From contig CAJNCS010000011.1 of the NCBI GenBank assembly GCA_905221325.1, positions 4,895 to 68,894 on the forward strand: a stretch of 64,000 nt of DNA. Reading direction: 5' to 3'. Below are positions 31,725-42,500 of this stretch, in pieces. Both the position numbers and the translations under genes were made by a program. Under the pieces are notes generated by a model. It saw only the letters and a list, made by a program, of their open reading frames with translations. It made no database searches and was not told the origin of the DNA. This DNA is from a bacterium (GTDB lineage: Bacteria > Bacillota > Bacilli > Lactobacillales > Streptococcaceae). Within the stretch, counting starts at the first letter, position 1. The number at the start of each line of letters is the position of its first letter.

Positions 31725-32808
31725 TCTTTCCTTCCCCAAACTCATCCACACTATCCGGCACATCACTAAACAAAGTCACATGTCCCATTTTGCGGTTGTG
31801 CTTCGCTTCTATTTTACCATACATGTGGAGGTGGGCGCTTGGATTTTCTGTGACATATTTTTCAGCAGCCTCGACGTGTTGACCGAGGACGTTGAGCATG
31901 ACTGCAGGCGCATGGAGTTTGATGACTGGCAATGGTGCTCCCAGAACACCCAAGATATGGGTATCAAACTGGGAAAAATCGCAGGCTTCGATAGAATAGT
32001 GCCCAGAGTTATGTGGGCGTGGGGCAATTTCATTGACAATGATGTCATCAGCTGTCGCAAACATTTCCACGCAGAGCGTTCCAGACAAGTTAAGCTGTTC
32101 TGCAATTCGCACTGCCATTGCTTTTGCTTTTTCAGCTAGACTTGCAGAAATCCGAGCTGGCACAATGGTTTTTGAAAGAATGTTGTTGCGGTGGATATTT
32201 TCCTGAACGGGGAAAACCGTCACATCCTTGCCATTTCCAGACACGATGACAGAAATCTCAAGGTCAAAGTTGACGAATTCTTCCAAAACACAGGCTGCTG
32301 AATCGGCTAGCGCACGGGCTTCTTCCAAGTCTGCTTCTGAGCGAATGACCTTCTGACCATGTCCGTCGTAGCCACCAGTCGCAGTCTTGAGGACATAGTT
32401 TTTCGATAGGTCAATATCTGCCAAGTCTTGACTTGAAGTCACGACCTTGTAGGGTGCCACAGTGACTTGTGCCTTGTTTGAGAGAAAGTCCTTTTCAAAA
32501 ATGCGATTTTGGGAAATGCGGAGCAGATCTGTCCCTTGAGGGAGTTGTCCATCCTTGATAACGGCATCCAAACCGTCAGCATCGACATTTTCAAACTCAT
32601 AGGTGAGGACATCACATCGCTCAGCCAACTGATGGAGGGCATCCACATCGTTATAAGGAGCCACGATGATTTCCGCTACACGAGAAGCTGGGCAATCCGC
32701 AGCAGGATCCAGCGCGATAACCTTGTGCCCCATGTAGATAGCAGAAATGGCCATCATCTGCCCCAGCTGACCGCCACCAATAATTCCGATTGTTTTAGAT
32801 GAGCTCAT
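31717..32808 (-). CDS. purK: N5-carboxyaminoimidazole ribonucleotide synthase
   Basis: 363 residues. ATP-grasp enzyme joining AIR, bicarbonate and ATP. N-terminal [16 protein letters not shown], then [14 protein letters not shown] (ATP-binding loop), [13 protein letters not shown] (metal-binding Glu/Asn region). It overlaps purE by 14 bases. Its last codons overlap the start of the SIR2-GHKL gene by 8 bases and provide that gene's ribosome binding site. Confidence 0.95.
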
Positions 32809-33286
32809 TTGTAGACTCCTCTGCGATTTTTCCTTGCTCCTCTGCGAAATCTGCCAAAGCTGTCGCGATAGCCTGATCCTCTACTGACAAGAGACGGAGG
32901 GCAAAGAGGGCTGCGTTGGTCGCACCAGCTTCACCGATAGCCATTGTCGCTACAGGCACACCGCCCGGCATCTGTACGATAGAGTAGAGCGAGTCCACGC
33001 CACTAAGAGCACGTGATTTGACTGGTACACCAATGACTGGAAGGGTTGTTTTGGCAGCAACCATACCTGGCAAATGGGCTGCACCGCCTGCACCTGCGAT
33101 GATGACCTTTATGCCACGGCTACGAGCTTCTTCAGCATGTCTGAACATGAGGTCTGGTGTCCGGTGGGCAGAGACAACCTTCTTTTCGTAGGCTACACCG
33201 AAGCGGTCAAGGACTTCGGCGGTTTTTTGCATGGTTGCCCAGTCGGATTTTGAGCCCATGATGATGGAAATTACTGGTTTAGTCAT
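32795..33286 (-). CDS. purE: N5-carboxyaminoimidazole ribonucleotide mutase
   Basis: 163 residues from ATG 33286 ([16 protein letters not shown], the conserved class I PurE start), with AGGAAAG before it. Catalytic region SAHRTPD and [21 protein letters not shown]. Works with PurK, whose gene overlaps its end. A structured element (33310-33443) lies immediately upstream. Confidence 0.95.
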   Translation of the reverse strand: MTKPVISIIMGSKSDWATMQKTAEVLDRFGVAYEKKVVSAHRTPDLMFRHAEEARSRGIKVIIAGAGGAAHLPGMVAAKTTLPVIGVPVKSRALSGVDSLYSIVQMPGGVPVATMAIGEAGATNAALFALRLLSVEDQAIATALADFAEEQGKIAEESTNELI

Positions 33287-33309
33287 AATTTTCCTTTCCT
33301 TTCTTTTTT

Positions 33310-33443
33310 CAATCACCTTAAGTTGTGAGGGACGGCAGCAGCCACCAAAGGTGTCTCATGCCTAAATTGGAAGCCCAAGGTCTTCCAATTTCCCTGAACG
33401 ATTGGATTATCATCCAATCGTTCTTTCACAACGGCGGTGATTG
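33310..33443. repeat. Multi-hairpin element with terminal inverted repeats, purD-purE gap
   Basis: Outer arms CAATCACC (33310-33317) and GGTGATTG (33436-33443), then TTGTGA (33323-33328) and TCACAA (33426-33431), enclose three hairpins: CACC/GGTG (about 33342-33352), AAATTGGAAG/CTTCCAATTT (33364-33391) and GAACGATTGGAT/ATCCAATCGTTC (33396-33423, 12 perfect pairs, loop TATC). The whole can fold as a branched structure. To its right (33444-33517) are further short palindromes (GCGAC-GAA-GTCGC). No coding potential. Either a small mobile repeat or a leader that controls purE-purK-purB. Confidence 0.6.
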
Positions 33444-33517
33444 CTCTATATCAGCTCGCTAATGCTCGCAAATCAAACGACCATTATCGTATTTGGCGAC
33501 TTCGTCGCTTTTAAAAT

Positions 33518-34780
33518 TTATTTATTCGCCTTACTACCAATGTCGTTTCGGTAAAAGAGGCCTTCTGTTTTTTGTTGGGAGAGTTCTTGGTAGATGGTTT
33601 CTTGGGCTTCTTTAACGGTATCAGCTGTGGTGACGAGCATATAAACTCGTCCGCCGTTTGAGAGCAGTGCTATGCTATTTTCCGCAAACTTAGCCCCTGC
33701 ATAGTAGGTGATGATATCTCCCTCGGTTTTGGCTGGCAACTCGACACCTTTTTCATAGTCTAGCGGGTAGCCGTTCGAAGCGACAACCACACCCAGAGTC
33801 ACACCCTTGTCCGTCCACGTGATGTTGGGCTCCTTGCCATCGAGAATATCCGTGATATTTTGCGCAAAGTCAGATGTTAAACGAGGCAAGATAATCTGAG
33901 TTTCAGGATCTCCGAAACGAGCGTTGAACTCGATGACCTTCGGACCGTCTGCTGTCAAAATAAGCCCCGCGTAAAGGACACCAAGATAAGGACGACCTTC
34001 TTTGATCATCCCTTCAAGGACTGGCTTGACAATGGTGTCAACCGCCGTATCAACCACGCTCTGTGGCAAGTGAGGAACTGGCGCATAAGCTCCCATACCA
34101 CCCGTGTTAGGGCCCTTGTCGCCGTCATAGGCACGTTTATGGTCCTGAGCCGTTGGCATGATGTAGAACTTGTCCCCATTGACAAAGGCAAAGAGAGAGA
34201 ACTCTTCTCCGTCAAGGAATTCCTCGATGACCACTCGCGCCCCCGAGTCACCGAATTTATTGTCTAAAAGCATCTCGTGAGCAGCTTCGACGGCTTGCTC
34301 AACCGTCTCCGCAACGACGACACCCTTCCCAAGTGCCAAACCATCTGCCTTGACAACGATAGGAGCGCCTTTCTCCTCGATATAAGCCTTGGCCTCCTCG
34401 AAATCTGAAAATGTGCCATAGGCTGCTGTCGGAACACCGTATTTAACCATGATTTGCTTAGCAAAATCCTTGGACCACTCCAGCTCCGCTGCAGCCCTAG
34501 TCGGACCAAAGGCTTTGAGACCAGCTTGGTTAAAATCATCCACAATTCCAGCAGCAAGGGCATCATCTGGCCCGATGAAGGTCCAAGCAATATCGTTGGC
34601 CTTTGCAAACTCAATTAACTTAGAATGTTCGGAAATAGAGATATTTACCAATTCCAGACCATCCAGAGTCATTCCATCATTTCCAGGGGCTACAAAAACT
34701 TTTTCAACGTCTTTTGATTCAAGTAACTTCTTAGCAATCGCATGTTCACGACCACCCGAACCGACAACTAACAGCTTCAT
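33518..34780 (-). CDS. purD: Phosphoribosylamine-glycine ligase
   Basis: 420 residues. ATP-grasp GAR synthetase: VVGSGGREHAIAKKLL start, KADGLALGKGVVVAE (ATP lid), EFSLFAFVNGD, and the family signature RFGDPETQ. Catalyses phosphoribosylamine + glycine + ATP to GAR. It has its own extended -10 promoter, so it need not be read from purC. Confidence 0.95.
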   Translation of the reverse strand: MKLLVVGSGGREHAIAKKLLESKDVEKVFVAPGNDGMTLDGLELVNISISEHSKLIEFAKANDIAWTFIGPDDALAAGIVDDFNQAGLKAFGPTRAAAELEWSKDFAKQIMVKYGVPTAAYGTFSDFEEAKAYIEEKGAPIVVKADGLALGKGVVVAETVEQAVEAAHEMLLDNKFGDSGARVVIEEFLDGEEFSLFAFVNGDKFYIMPTAQDHKRAYDGDKGPNTGGMGAYAPVPHLPQSVVDTAVDTIVKPVLEGMIKEGRPYLGVLYAGLILTADGPKVIEFNARFGDPETQIILPRLTSDFAQNITDILDGKEPNITWTDKGVTLGVVVASNGYPLDYEKGVELPAKTEGDIITYYAGAKFAENSIALLSNGGRVYMLVTTADTVKEAQETIYQELSQQKTEGLFYRNDIGSKANK

Positions 34781-34812
34781 CTCTCAACCTCTTTTGCGAA
34801 TTATTTACTAAC

Positions 34813-34821
34813 ATTATATCA
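34813..34821 (-). promoter_or_regulatory. Extended -10 promoter of purD
   Basis: Minus-strand TGATATAAT (34821-34813), 32 bases before the purD ATG. A CGAAC core (AAAACGAACGTTT, 34824-34836) similar to the PurR box lies just upstream. Confidence 0.6.
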
Positions 34822-34861
34822 CAAACGTTCGTTTTAATCTTGTTTCACTTAGCATTTTAAA

Positions 34862-34900
34862 CCAAAAAAGGAAAGAAACTGTTTTCTTCCCTTTTGTTTT
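34862..34900 (-). terminator. Terminator of the purC-purH operon
   Basis: On the minus strand AAAAGGGAAGAAA and TTTCTTTCCTTTTTT form an imperfect stem right after the purH stop, followed by a T-run. Confidence 0.6.
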
Positions 34901-34901
34901 C

Positions 34902-36449
34902 TTAATGTCTAAAATGTCTTACTCCTGTGAAGACCATGGTCAAGCCATATTTATCCGCTGCTTCGATAGATTCTTGGTCACGGACAGATCCACCTGGTTG
35001 GATGATGGCTTTAATGCCTGCTTTGGCGATTTCTTCCACGTTATCTGCAAATGGGAAGAAGGCATCAGAAGCAAGCACAGCGCCGTCAAGGCGGTCTTTA
35101 GCTTGGTCAATCGCAATACGAACAGAAGCCACACGGTTGGTTTGACCAGGGCCAACGCCAAGTGTCATGTGGTCATTGGTTACGATGATTCCGTTTGATT
35201 TGACGTACTTGATAGCCTTCCAAGCGAACTCAAGAGCAGTTGCTTCTGTCTCAGTTGGTTGGCGCTTGGTCACCACTTGCCAGTCAGCCGGACTTTCCTT
35301 GATCACGTCTTGGTTTTGCACGAGAAGTCCACCGACAACACCAGTGTATTCTGCTTCCACTTCGCTAGCGTCTTGGGCATCAAATGGCAAAGCAAGGATA
35401 CGCAAGTTTTTCTTTTTATTAGTCAAAATAGCTAGCGCCTCATCCGTATAGCTTGGTGCGATGATGATCTCGAGGAAAACGCCGTGCATCTTCTCAGCTG
35501 TCGCAGCATCCACCTCACGGTTGAGAACGACAATCCCACCGAAGATAGACACTGGATCAGACTCATAAGCATTATCCCAAGCAGTTTCGATGTCATCTGC
35601 CTGACCGATACCGCACGGGTTCATGTGTTTGAGAGCCACAACGGTTGGACGGTCTTTGAAGTCACGGATAATACGAATGGCAGCATCCGCGTCACGGATA
35701 TTGTTGAAGGACAATTCCTTACCGTTAAGCTGTTTGGCTGAAGCAATGGAGTAATCTGTCGGCAAGGCTTTTTGGTAGAAATCGGCATCCTGTTGAGGAT
35801 TTTCCCCATAGCGCATAGCTTGTTTGAGGTCATAGGTTAAAGTGAGTTTTTCAGGTTTTTCTTCACCCACTTGAGCTGTGAAGTATTCTGCAATCAAGGC
35901 ATCATAAGCCGCTGTGTGACGGAAAACCTTGGCTGCCAAACGTTGACGAGTTTCATAAGTCGTTTCGCCATTAGCAGATAATTCCTCAAGGACCACTGCA
36001 TAGTCAGCAGGGTCTACCACAACCGTCACGCTGGCATGGTTTTTAGCTGCTGAACGAAGCATAGACGGCCCACCGATATCGATATTTTCAACTGCGTCAG
36101 CGTAGGTCACATCTGGTTTGAGAATCGTTTCCTTGAATGGGTAAAGGTTGACTACAACAAGGTCGATAAGCTCAATTTGATTGTCCTTAGCCGCCTCAAG
36201 GTGGCTATCCAAGTCACGACGAGCGAGGAGACCACCATGGATATTTGGGTGAAGGGTCTTGACACGACCGTCCATCATTTCTGGGAACCCAGTCACATCG
36301 TCGATAGCAATGGTCTCCACCCCAGCATTATCAAGGGTAACCTTTGTCCCACCTGTCGAGATAATCTCCCAACCAAGTTTTTTGAGTTTATGGGCAAATT
36401 CAACAATGCCCGCTTTGTCTGAGACGCTGATTAAGGCGCGTTTAGTCAT
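34902..36449 (-). CDS. purH: AICAR formyltransferase/IMP cyclohydrolase
   Basis: 515 residues from ATG 36449 ([19 protein letters not shown]). The N-terminal MGS-like cyclohydrolase domain contains STGGTKVTL and [19 protein letters not shown]. The C-terminal transformylase part has [11 protein letters not shown] with the catalytic Lys-His pair. It performs the last two steps to IMP. It starts 15 bases after the purN stop. Confidence 0.95.
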   Translation of the reverse strand: MTKRALISVSDKAGIVEFAHKLKKLGWEIISTGGTKVTLDNAGVETIAIDDVTGFPEMMDGRVKTLHPNIHGGLLARRDLDSHLEAAKDNQIELIDLVVVNLYPFKETILKPDVTYADAVENIDIGGPSMLRSAAKNHASVTVVVDPADYAVVLEELSANGETTYETRQRLAAKVFRHTAAYDALIAEYFTAQVGEEKPEKLTLTYDLKQAMRYGENPQQDADFYQKALPTDYSIASAKQLNGKELSFNNIRDADAAIRIIRDFKDRPTVVALKHMNPCGIGQADDIETAWDNAYESDPVSIFGGIVVLNREVDAATAEKMHGVFLEIIIAPSYTDEALAILTNKKKNLRILALPFDAQDASEVEAEYTGVVGGLLVQNQDVIKESPADWQVVTKRQPTETEATALEFAWKAIKYVKSNGIIVTNDHMTLGVGPGQTNRVASVRIAIDQAKDRLDGAVLASDAFFPFADNVEEIAKAGIKAIIQPGGSVRDQESIEAADKYGLTMVFTGVRHFRH

Positions 36450-36464
36450 GTTATTTCCTTTCAT

Positions 36465-37010
36465 TTACTTGTCCAACAATTCTCTAATAACCTCTGGATA
36501 CAACTTGTACTCTGCCTCATGAATGCGAGCTTCAAAGCTTTCGATGGTATCATCAGCCAGTCTTGACACCCGAACTTGTTTGATAACCTTGCCTGTATCC
36601 ACACCAGAGTCCACCCAGTGAATGGTGACGCCACTCTCAGCAACACCAGCATTCCAAGCGTCCTCAATCCCATGAGCTCCTGGAAATTCTGGCAGGTAGG
36701 CTGGATGAATGTTGATAATTCGACCTTCATAAGCTGCCAATAAGGTGGGCCCAACGATTTTCATGTAGCCAGCGAGGCAAACCAAGTCAATCTGGTGTTC
36801 TTCCAAGAGTTCGACGATGGCTCCTTCATAGTCTGCCTTGTTCTCAAACTCCTTGAGTTCAAAAGCATAGGACAGAATGCCAAGCTTGTCTGCACGCTCG
36901 AGCACATAGGCGTCACGATGGTCTGAAAAGACAAACTCCACCGGAAATTCTTCAGCAATCACCTGAAAATTTGAGCCATTACCAGAAGCAAAAACCGCTA
37001 TTTTTTTCAT
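36465..37010 (-). CDS. purN: Phosphoribosylglycinamide formyltransferase
   Basis: 181 residues. Formyl-THF-dependent GAR transformylase: [10 protein letters not shown] phosphate loop, catalytic Asn-His in [16 protein letters not shown], and [13 protein letters not shown] with the catalytic Asp. ATG overlaps the purM stop (ATGA). Confidence 0.95.
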   Translation of the reverse strand: MKKIAVFASGNGSNFQVIAEEFPVEFVFSDHRDAYVLERADKLGILSYAFELKEFENKADYEGAIVELLEEHQIDLVCLAGYMKIVGPTLLAAYEGRIINIHPAYLPEFPGAHGIEDAWNAGVAESGVTIHWVDSGVDTGKVIKQVRVSRLADDTIESFEARIHEAEYKLYPEVIRELLDK

Positions 37011-38029
37011 TTGATGATGACACTTTCGTTTTCTTTCTTAACGATGCGACCAATTTCATAGACTGGTTCATCCAGCAATTCTTTGACACGACCTACATTT
37101 TCAGGGCTAACTGCCAACATGAGTCCAACACCCATATTGAAGATTTCAAACATTTCTTCATGCTTGATTTCACCGTATTTTTCAAGAGCCTTGAAAATCG
37201 GAAGCACTGGAACTTTGCTTTCCTCAATCTCAGCAGCTAGGTCAGTCGCAAACATACGAGGGACATTCTCGATAAATCCACCACCTGTGATATGGGCAAT
37301 ACCGTTGACCAACTCTTCTTTGATGAGCGGTAGAACAGCTTTGACATAGATACGAGTCGGCTCAAGAAGGACTTCCTTGAGTTTCTTACCTTCCAATTCT
37401 GGCAAGACTTCCTCACCTGTGTAGTCCGCAAAAACACGACGCACGAGTGAGTAACCATTTGAGTGGATACCACTTGAAGCAAGTCCGAGAAGAACATCGC
37501 CTTCTGCCACCTTTGAGCCGTCAATAATTTGAGATTTTTCAGCCACACCGACTGCAAAACCAGCCAAGTCGTAGTCATCTGCGCCATACATACCAGGCAT
37601 TTCAGCTGTTTCCCCACCGATGAGGGCAGCGCCTGCCTGCACACAACCTTCTGCCACACCAGCAACCACTTGTTCTAGTTTAACTGGTTCATTCTTACCA
37701 GTTGCGACGTAGTCGAGGAAATAGAGGGGCTCCGCACCTGCAGCGATGATGTCATTGACACACATGGCCACACAGTCCTGACCGATGGTATCGTGCTTAT
37801 CGTACTTGATAGCCAGCATGAGTTTGGTTCCAACACCGTCAGTCCCTGAGATCAAGACAGGTTCTTTGACACCTGTTTTTGAAAGGTCAAACATACCACC
37901 AAAACCACCAAGAGCTCCCATAACACCTGCACGCTCCGTACGAGCCACATGTTTTTTTATTCGTTCAACTACTTCATAACCCGCTTCAACATCCACACCC
38001 GACTGGGCATAAGCATTTTTATTCGTCAT
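37007..38029 (-). CDS. purM: Phosphoribosylformylglycinamidine cyclo-ligase
   Basis: 340 residues from ATG 38029 ([19 protein letters not shown]). AIR synthetase fold with [44 protein letters not shown] and the glycine-rich [13 protein letters not shown]. Converts FGAM to AIR. Part of the purC-L-F-M-N-H run. Confidence 0.95.
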   Translation of the reverse strand: MTNKNAYAQSGVDVEAGYEVVERIKKHVARTERAGVMGALGGFGGMFDLSKTGVKEPVLISGTDGVGTKLMLAIKYDKHDTIGQDCVAMCVNDIIAAGAEPLYFLDYVATGKNEPVKLEQVVAGVAEGCVQAGAALIGGETAEMPGMYGADDYDLAGFAVGVAEKSQIIDGSKVAEGDVLLGLASSGIHSNGYSLVRRVFADYTGEEVLPELEGKKLKEVLLEPTRIYVKAVLPLIKEELVNGIAHITGGGFIENVPRMFATDLAAEIEESKVPVLPIFKALEKYGEIKHEEMFEIFNMGVGLMLAVSPENVGRVKELLDEPVYEIGRIVKKENESVIIK

Positions 38030-38069
38030 TTTATTCATTCCTTTCCTTTAATGGAAAATCGTTATCCGC

Positions 38070-39512
38070 CTATTTGTAAAAACTGGTCTTTTCTTCCAAA
38101 CTTCTACGATATTCTTCCTCATAGTCGTAGAGAGGAGTTGGGTAGTCGCCGTCAAAGTAAGCGACACAGAGACCGCCATTTGGCGCATCTGTTTCAATCC
38201 CGATAGAATCAATCAAACCTTCAATAGAAAGATAGGTCAAACTATCCGCACCAATGATTTGGCGAGTTTCTTCGACCGTATGATTGGCCGCAATCAGCTC
38301 CTGACGCGTCTGGATATCAATCCCGTAAAAACATGGATAAGCTAGCGCTGGACTGCCAATAGCAACATGAACCTCAGACGCACCTGCTTCTTTCAAAAGC
38401 TGAACGATACGGCGAGAGGTCGTCCCACGAACAATGGAATCATCAATCATGACCACACGTTTGCCTTTGACAACACCCGAAACAGCAGACAGTTTCATCC
38501 GCACCCCTTGCTCCCGCAATTCTTGAGTCGGTTGGATAAAGGTGCGTTGGGTGTATTGGTTTTTGATGAGACCCATTTCATTTGGCAGACCAGATTCTTC
38601 TGCAAAGCCCATGGCTGCGCTGAGCGAGGAATTTGGCACACCGACCACAATATCCGCTTCGTGCTTGAACTCACGCGCCAATTGAGCTCCCATTCTCTTG
38701 CGGGCTGTATGGACGTTGACACCATGGATATTGGAGTCAGGACGGGCAAAATAGATATACTCCATAGAGCAAATCGCCAACTGGGTATCATTCGTATAGC
38801 TATCGTACTGAATCCCATTGTCATCTACGATTACAATCTCTCCTGGTTTTACATCGCGAATCCACTCGGCACCAATGACTTCAAAAGCACAGGTTTCTGA
38901 CGAAACCACCACCGCTCCGTTGGCCATTTTCCCAATAGAAAGTGGACGGAAACCATTAGGATCAAGCGCAGCAATCAACTTGTCCTCAAACAGCAGGATA
39001 TAAGCAAATCCACCTTTTACAAGGCTGAGCGCCTCTTTGATTTTGCCCATCAAGTTCGGATTGTGACTCCGACGAATGAGGTGAGCCAAGATTTCCGAGT
39101 CCGAAGTTGAACTGAAAATAGCACCTCTTTGTTCCAATTCTTTCTTAAGAGATTCTGCATTGGTCAGGTTCCCATTGTGAGCCAGCCCAAACTGCATATC
39201 ATGAAAGCGAAAGAGGAAGGGCTGAATGTTATCCACAGAAGCTTCGCCAGCAGTCGCATAACGCACATGCCCAATCGCGCTCGTTCCAGTTAGTTTATCC
39301 AAATTAGCTGGATTTCTGAACACTTCTGATAAAAGCCCCATATCACGATGACGCTTCAATTGTCCTTGATCATTGGAGAGGATTCCTGCCCCCTCCTGAC
39401 CACGGTGCTGAAGACTATGGAGACCAAAATAGGTCAATTTAGCAGCATCTGGATGCCCCCAGATACCGAAAACACCACATTCTTCATTAAGAGATTTTAC
39501 TTCGTATGTCAT
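38070..39512 (-). CDS. purF: Amidophosphoribosyltransferase
   Basis: 480 residues. The propeptide MTYEVKSLNEE is probably removed to expose Cys12 (CGVFGIWGHP), the N-terminal glutaminase nucleophile. The PRTase domain has the PRPP loop VVMIDDSIVRGTTSRRI. It commits PRPP to purine synthesis and is feedback-inhibited by purine nucleotides in the family. Lies 12 bases after purL. Confidence 0.95.
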   Translation of the reverse strand: MTYEVKSLNEECGVFGIWGHPDAAKLTYFGLHSLQHRGQEGAGILSNDQGQLKRHRDMGLLSEVFRNPANLDKLTGTSAIGHVRYATAGEASVDNIQPFLFRFHDMQFGLAHNGNLTNAESLKKELEQRGAIFSSTSDSEILAHLIRRSHNPNLMGKIKEALSLVKGGFAYILLFEDKLIAALDPNGFRPLSIGKMANGAVVVSSETCAFEVIGAEWIRDVKPGEIVIVDDNGIQYDSYTNDTQLAICSMEYIYFARPDSNIHGVNVHTARKRMGAQLAREFKHEADIVVGVPNSSLSAAMGFAEESGLPNEMGLIKNQYTQRTFIQPTQELREQGVRMKLSAVSGVVKGKRVVMIDDSIVRGTTSRRIVQLLKEAGASEVHVAIGSPALAYPCFYGIDIQTRQELIAANHTVEETRQIIGADSLTYLSIEGLIDSIGIETDAPNGGLCVAYFDGDYPTPLYDYEEEYRRSLEEKTSFYK

Positions 39513-39524
39513 TTTTTATACCTT

Positions 39525-42500
39525 TTATTTCCCCGTGAAATAACGCACAGCTGACGCGAACAGGTGCTGGTCTTTATTTCCTGGGATGTTTTGGAAAAGA
39601 CCATCTTCATAACGTTCTGAGTGTCCCATTTTACCGATGATTTGGCCGTTCTTGCTGGTAATTCCTTCGATGGCATTGACAGAACCATTCGGATTGTACT
39701 TAGAGTCCATGCTTGGTTTGCCGTCAAAGTCAACGTATTGGCTGAAGATTTGGCCATTGTCACGGAGCTCCGCAAATTCCTCAGCTGTCACAACAAACTT
39801 CCCTTCACCGTGCGAAACAGGGATAGCATGGATGTCGCCCACTTGCACACCAGCCAACCATGGCGAATTGGTATTGGCGATCCGAGTTTCCACCATCTTG
39901 GCCACGTGCTGGTTGGCATCATTGTAGAAAAGAGTTGGACTAGTACTGCTGGCATCCTCAAAGTTCCCGTATGGAAGAAGACCTGATTTGACCAAGGCCT
40001 GGAATCCATTACAAATACCGATAATCAAGCCACCACGAGCGATAAAGCTATCAATGGCTGCACGCACTTTTTCATTGAGCAGGATATTGACAATAAATTT
40101 AGCTGAACCATCTGGTTCGTCCGCAGCCGAGAAGCCACCTGCGAAGAAAAGGATATTAGCCTTGCCGATGTTGTCAACCATGGTTTCAACTGCCTTGACA
40201 ATGGCCTCTTCATTCAAGGTCACGAATGGTACTAAGTTGACCTCTGCACCTTCTTTTTCAAAGGCCTTGGCTGAGTCATATTCTGAGTTGGTTCCTGGGA
40301 ATACTGGGATGTAAACCACTGGTTTTTCAATAGTTTCCTTGGCTTTGATGACTGCGTCAGAAGCGACAGCTGGAACTTCAGCCAATTCTTTGGCTTGTGC
40401 AAATTCAGTAGGGTAAACTTCTTCTAGTTTTCCTTGGAAGACACTGTCAAGTTTCTGTCCATCTAACTTCACACCGTTGACAACGAGTGTAAAGTCTGCG
40501 CTTGTTTGACCGATTTTCTCTACTCCAGCAATCTCTTCAGGAGATGTGAAGACAAATCCGCCTAATTGAGCTGTCAAGGCTGTTTCAAGTTCAAGCAAGG
40601 TCACCTCTGCACCGATATGGTTCCCAAAGGTAGCAATAGCCAGACTTTCAAGGATACCACCGTATTTGACAGCTGATGCAGATGTCACTTTGTGAGCCTC
40701 TTGAAGGGCTTCAAAGTGAGCGAAGTTAGACTTGATAAGATCAAAATCAATCTCTGCAGAGAGGGCTTGGCCTGGAATGTAGTAGATATTTTCACCAGCA
40801 GTCTTGAACTCAGGAGAGAGGACCTTACGGCTATCTGCCGTCGTCACCCCAAAGGCAACCAAGGTTGGCGGTACGGTCAATTCTTCAAAGGTACCAGACA
40901 TAGAGTCCTTACCACCGATAGATGGCAAGCCAAGTTGGATTTGTGCTTCGATAGAGCCTAGGAGAGCTGCTACTGGCTGACCAAAACGCTCGGCCTGCTT
41001 GTCCATGCGTTCGAAATACTCTTGGTAAGAGAAACGAGCCTTAGACCAGTTGGCACCAGCAGCCACCAAACGAGCAGTTGCTTCGATTACTGCATAGGCA
41101 GCACCGTGGTATGGAGACCATTCTGCTAGATAAGGGTTAAATCCTTGGGCTATAACAGACGCAGTGTGAGTCACACCGTGCTGAACTGGCAATTTCTGCA
41201 CAGATGCCTCAGTTGGTGTGAGTTGGTAGCGACCACCAAGTGGGTGATTGACCGTTGAACGACCGACCGAACAGTCAAAGATGGTTTGCAAGCCTTTTTG
41301 ACTCGCATGGTTGAGATCAGACAGAACCGCAAGGGTATCTGCTTCAAGTGTGTTAGTGCTTGTTGTTCGTTCTTCTGGAAGCTTGACATCCTTGTCCACA
41401 ACCTTGGCATCGACAACGACACGCACACCGTTTGTATCAAGGAAACGACGTTCCAAGTCGACAATCGTTTCACCATTCCAGTGCATGACAAGATTTGGTT
41501 TTTCAGTCACTGTTGCCACAACAACAGCGTCAATATTTTCTTTATTACATTCCGCGACGAAGGCATCTACGTCTTCAGGACGCACCACAACCGCCATCCG
41601 TTCTTGTGATTCAGAGATGGCAATTTCTGTACCGTTCAAACCTTGGTATTTAAGAGGAACCTTGTTGAGGTCGATTTCAAGACCATCTGCCAATTCACCG
41701 ATGGCTACACAGACACCACCAGCTCCAAAGTCGTTGGATTTCTTGATAAGACGAGTGACATCGCCATTACGGAAAAGGCGTTGGATCTTGCGTTCTTCGA
41801 TGGCATTCCCTTTTTGAACCTCAGCACCAGCAGTCTCTACAGACTCAACTGTTTGAACCTTAGAAGACCCTGTCGCACCACCGACACCATCACGACCAGT
41901 TTTACCACCGAGAAGGATAACCACATCGCCCGCTTCCGGTTTTTCACGGACAACGTTGCCCTTGGGAGCAGCCCCAACAACGGCACCAAGCTCCATGCGT
42001 TTGGCTACAAAGCCTGGGTGGAAGTATTCACGAACGTATGTCGTCGCAAGACCAATCTGGTTCCCATAAGAAGAATAACCATGAGCAGCTGTCTTAGAAA
42101 TGACTTGCTGTGGCAATTTCCCAGCGCGAGTTTCCGAAATCGGAGCCGTAATATCACCAGCGCCTGAGATACGCATAGCTTGGTAAACGTATGAACGGCC
42201 TGACAACGGGTCACGAATGGCACCACCGATACAAGTAGCCGCTCCACCAAATGGTTCAATTTCCGTTGGGTGGTTGTGGGTTTCGTTTTTGAACATGAGG
42301 AGCCAAGGTTCATTGACACCATCAACGTCCACTTCGATTTCGACCGAACAGGCATTGATTTCATCAGACACTTCCATATCGTCCAAACGTCCATTAGCAC
42401 GCTCATAACGACCGAAAATAGTCGCCATATCCATTAAGGTTTGTGGTTTCTCCGAACGCCCCAACTCATCACGCATGGCCACATACTTGTCATAAGTCGC

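Noticed and set aside
33310..33443. Possible T-box riboswitch before purE (GGTGGC...CGTCCCT on the minus strand)
   Set aside because: The conserved T-box core with ACC(A/G)CG and a specifier stem is absent, and purE is not an aminoacyl-tRNA or amino-acid gene.
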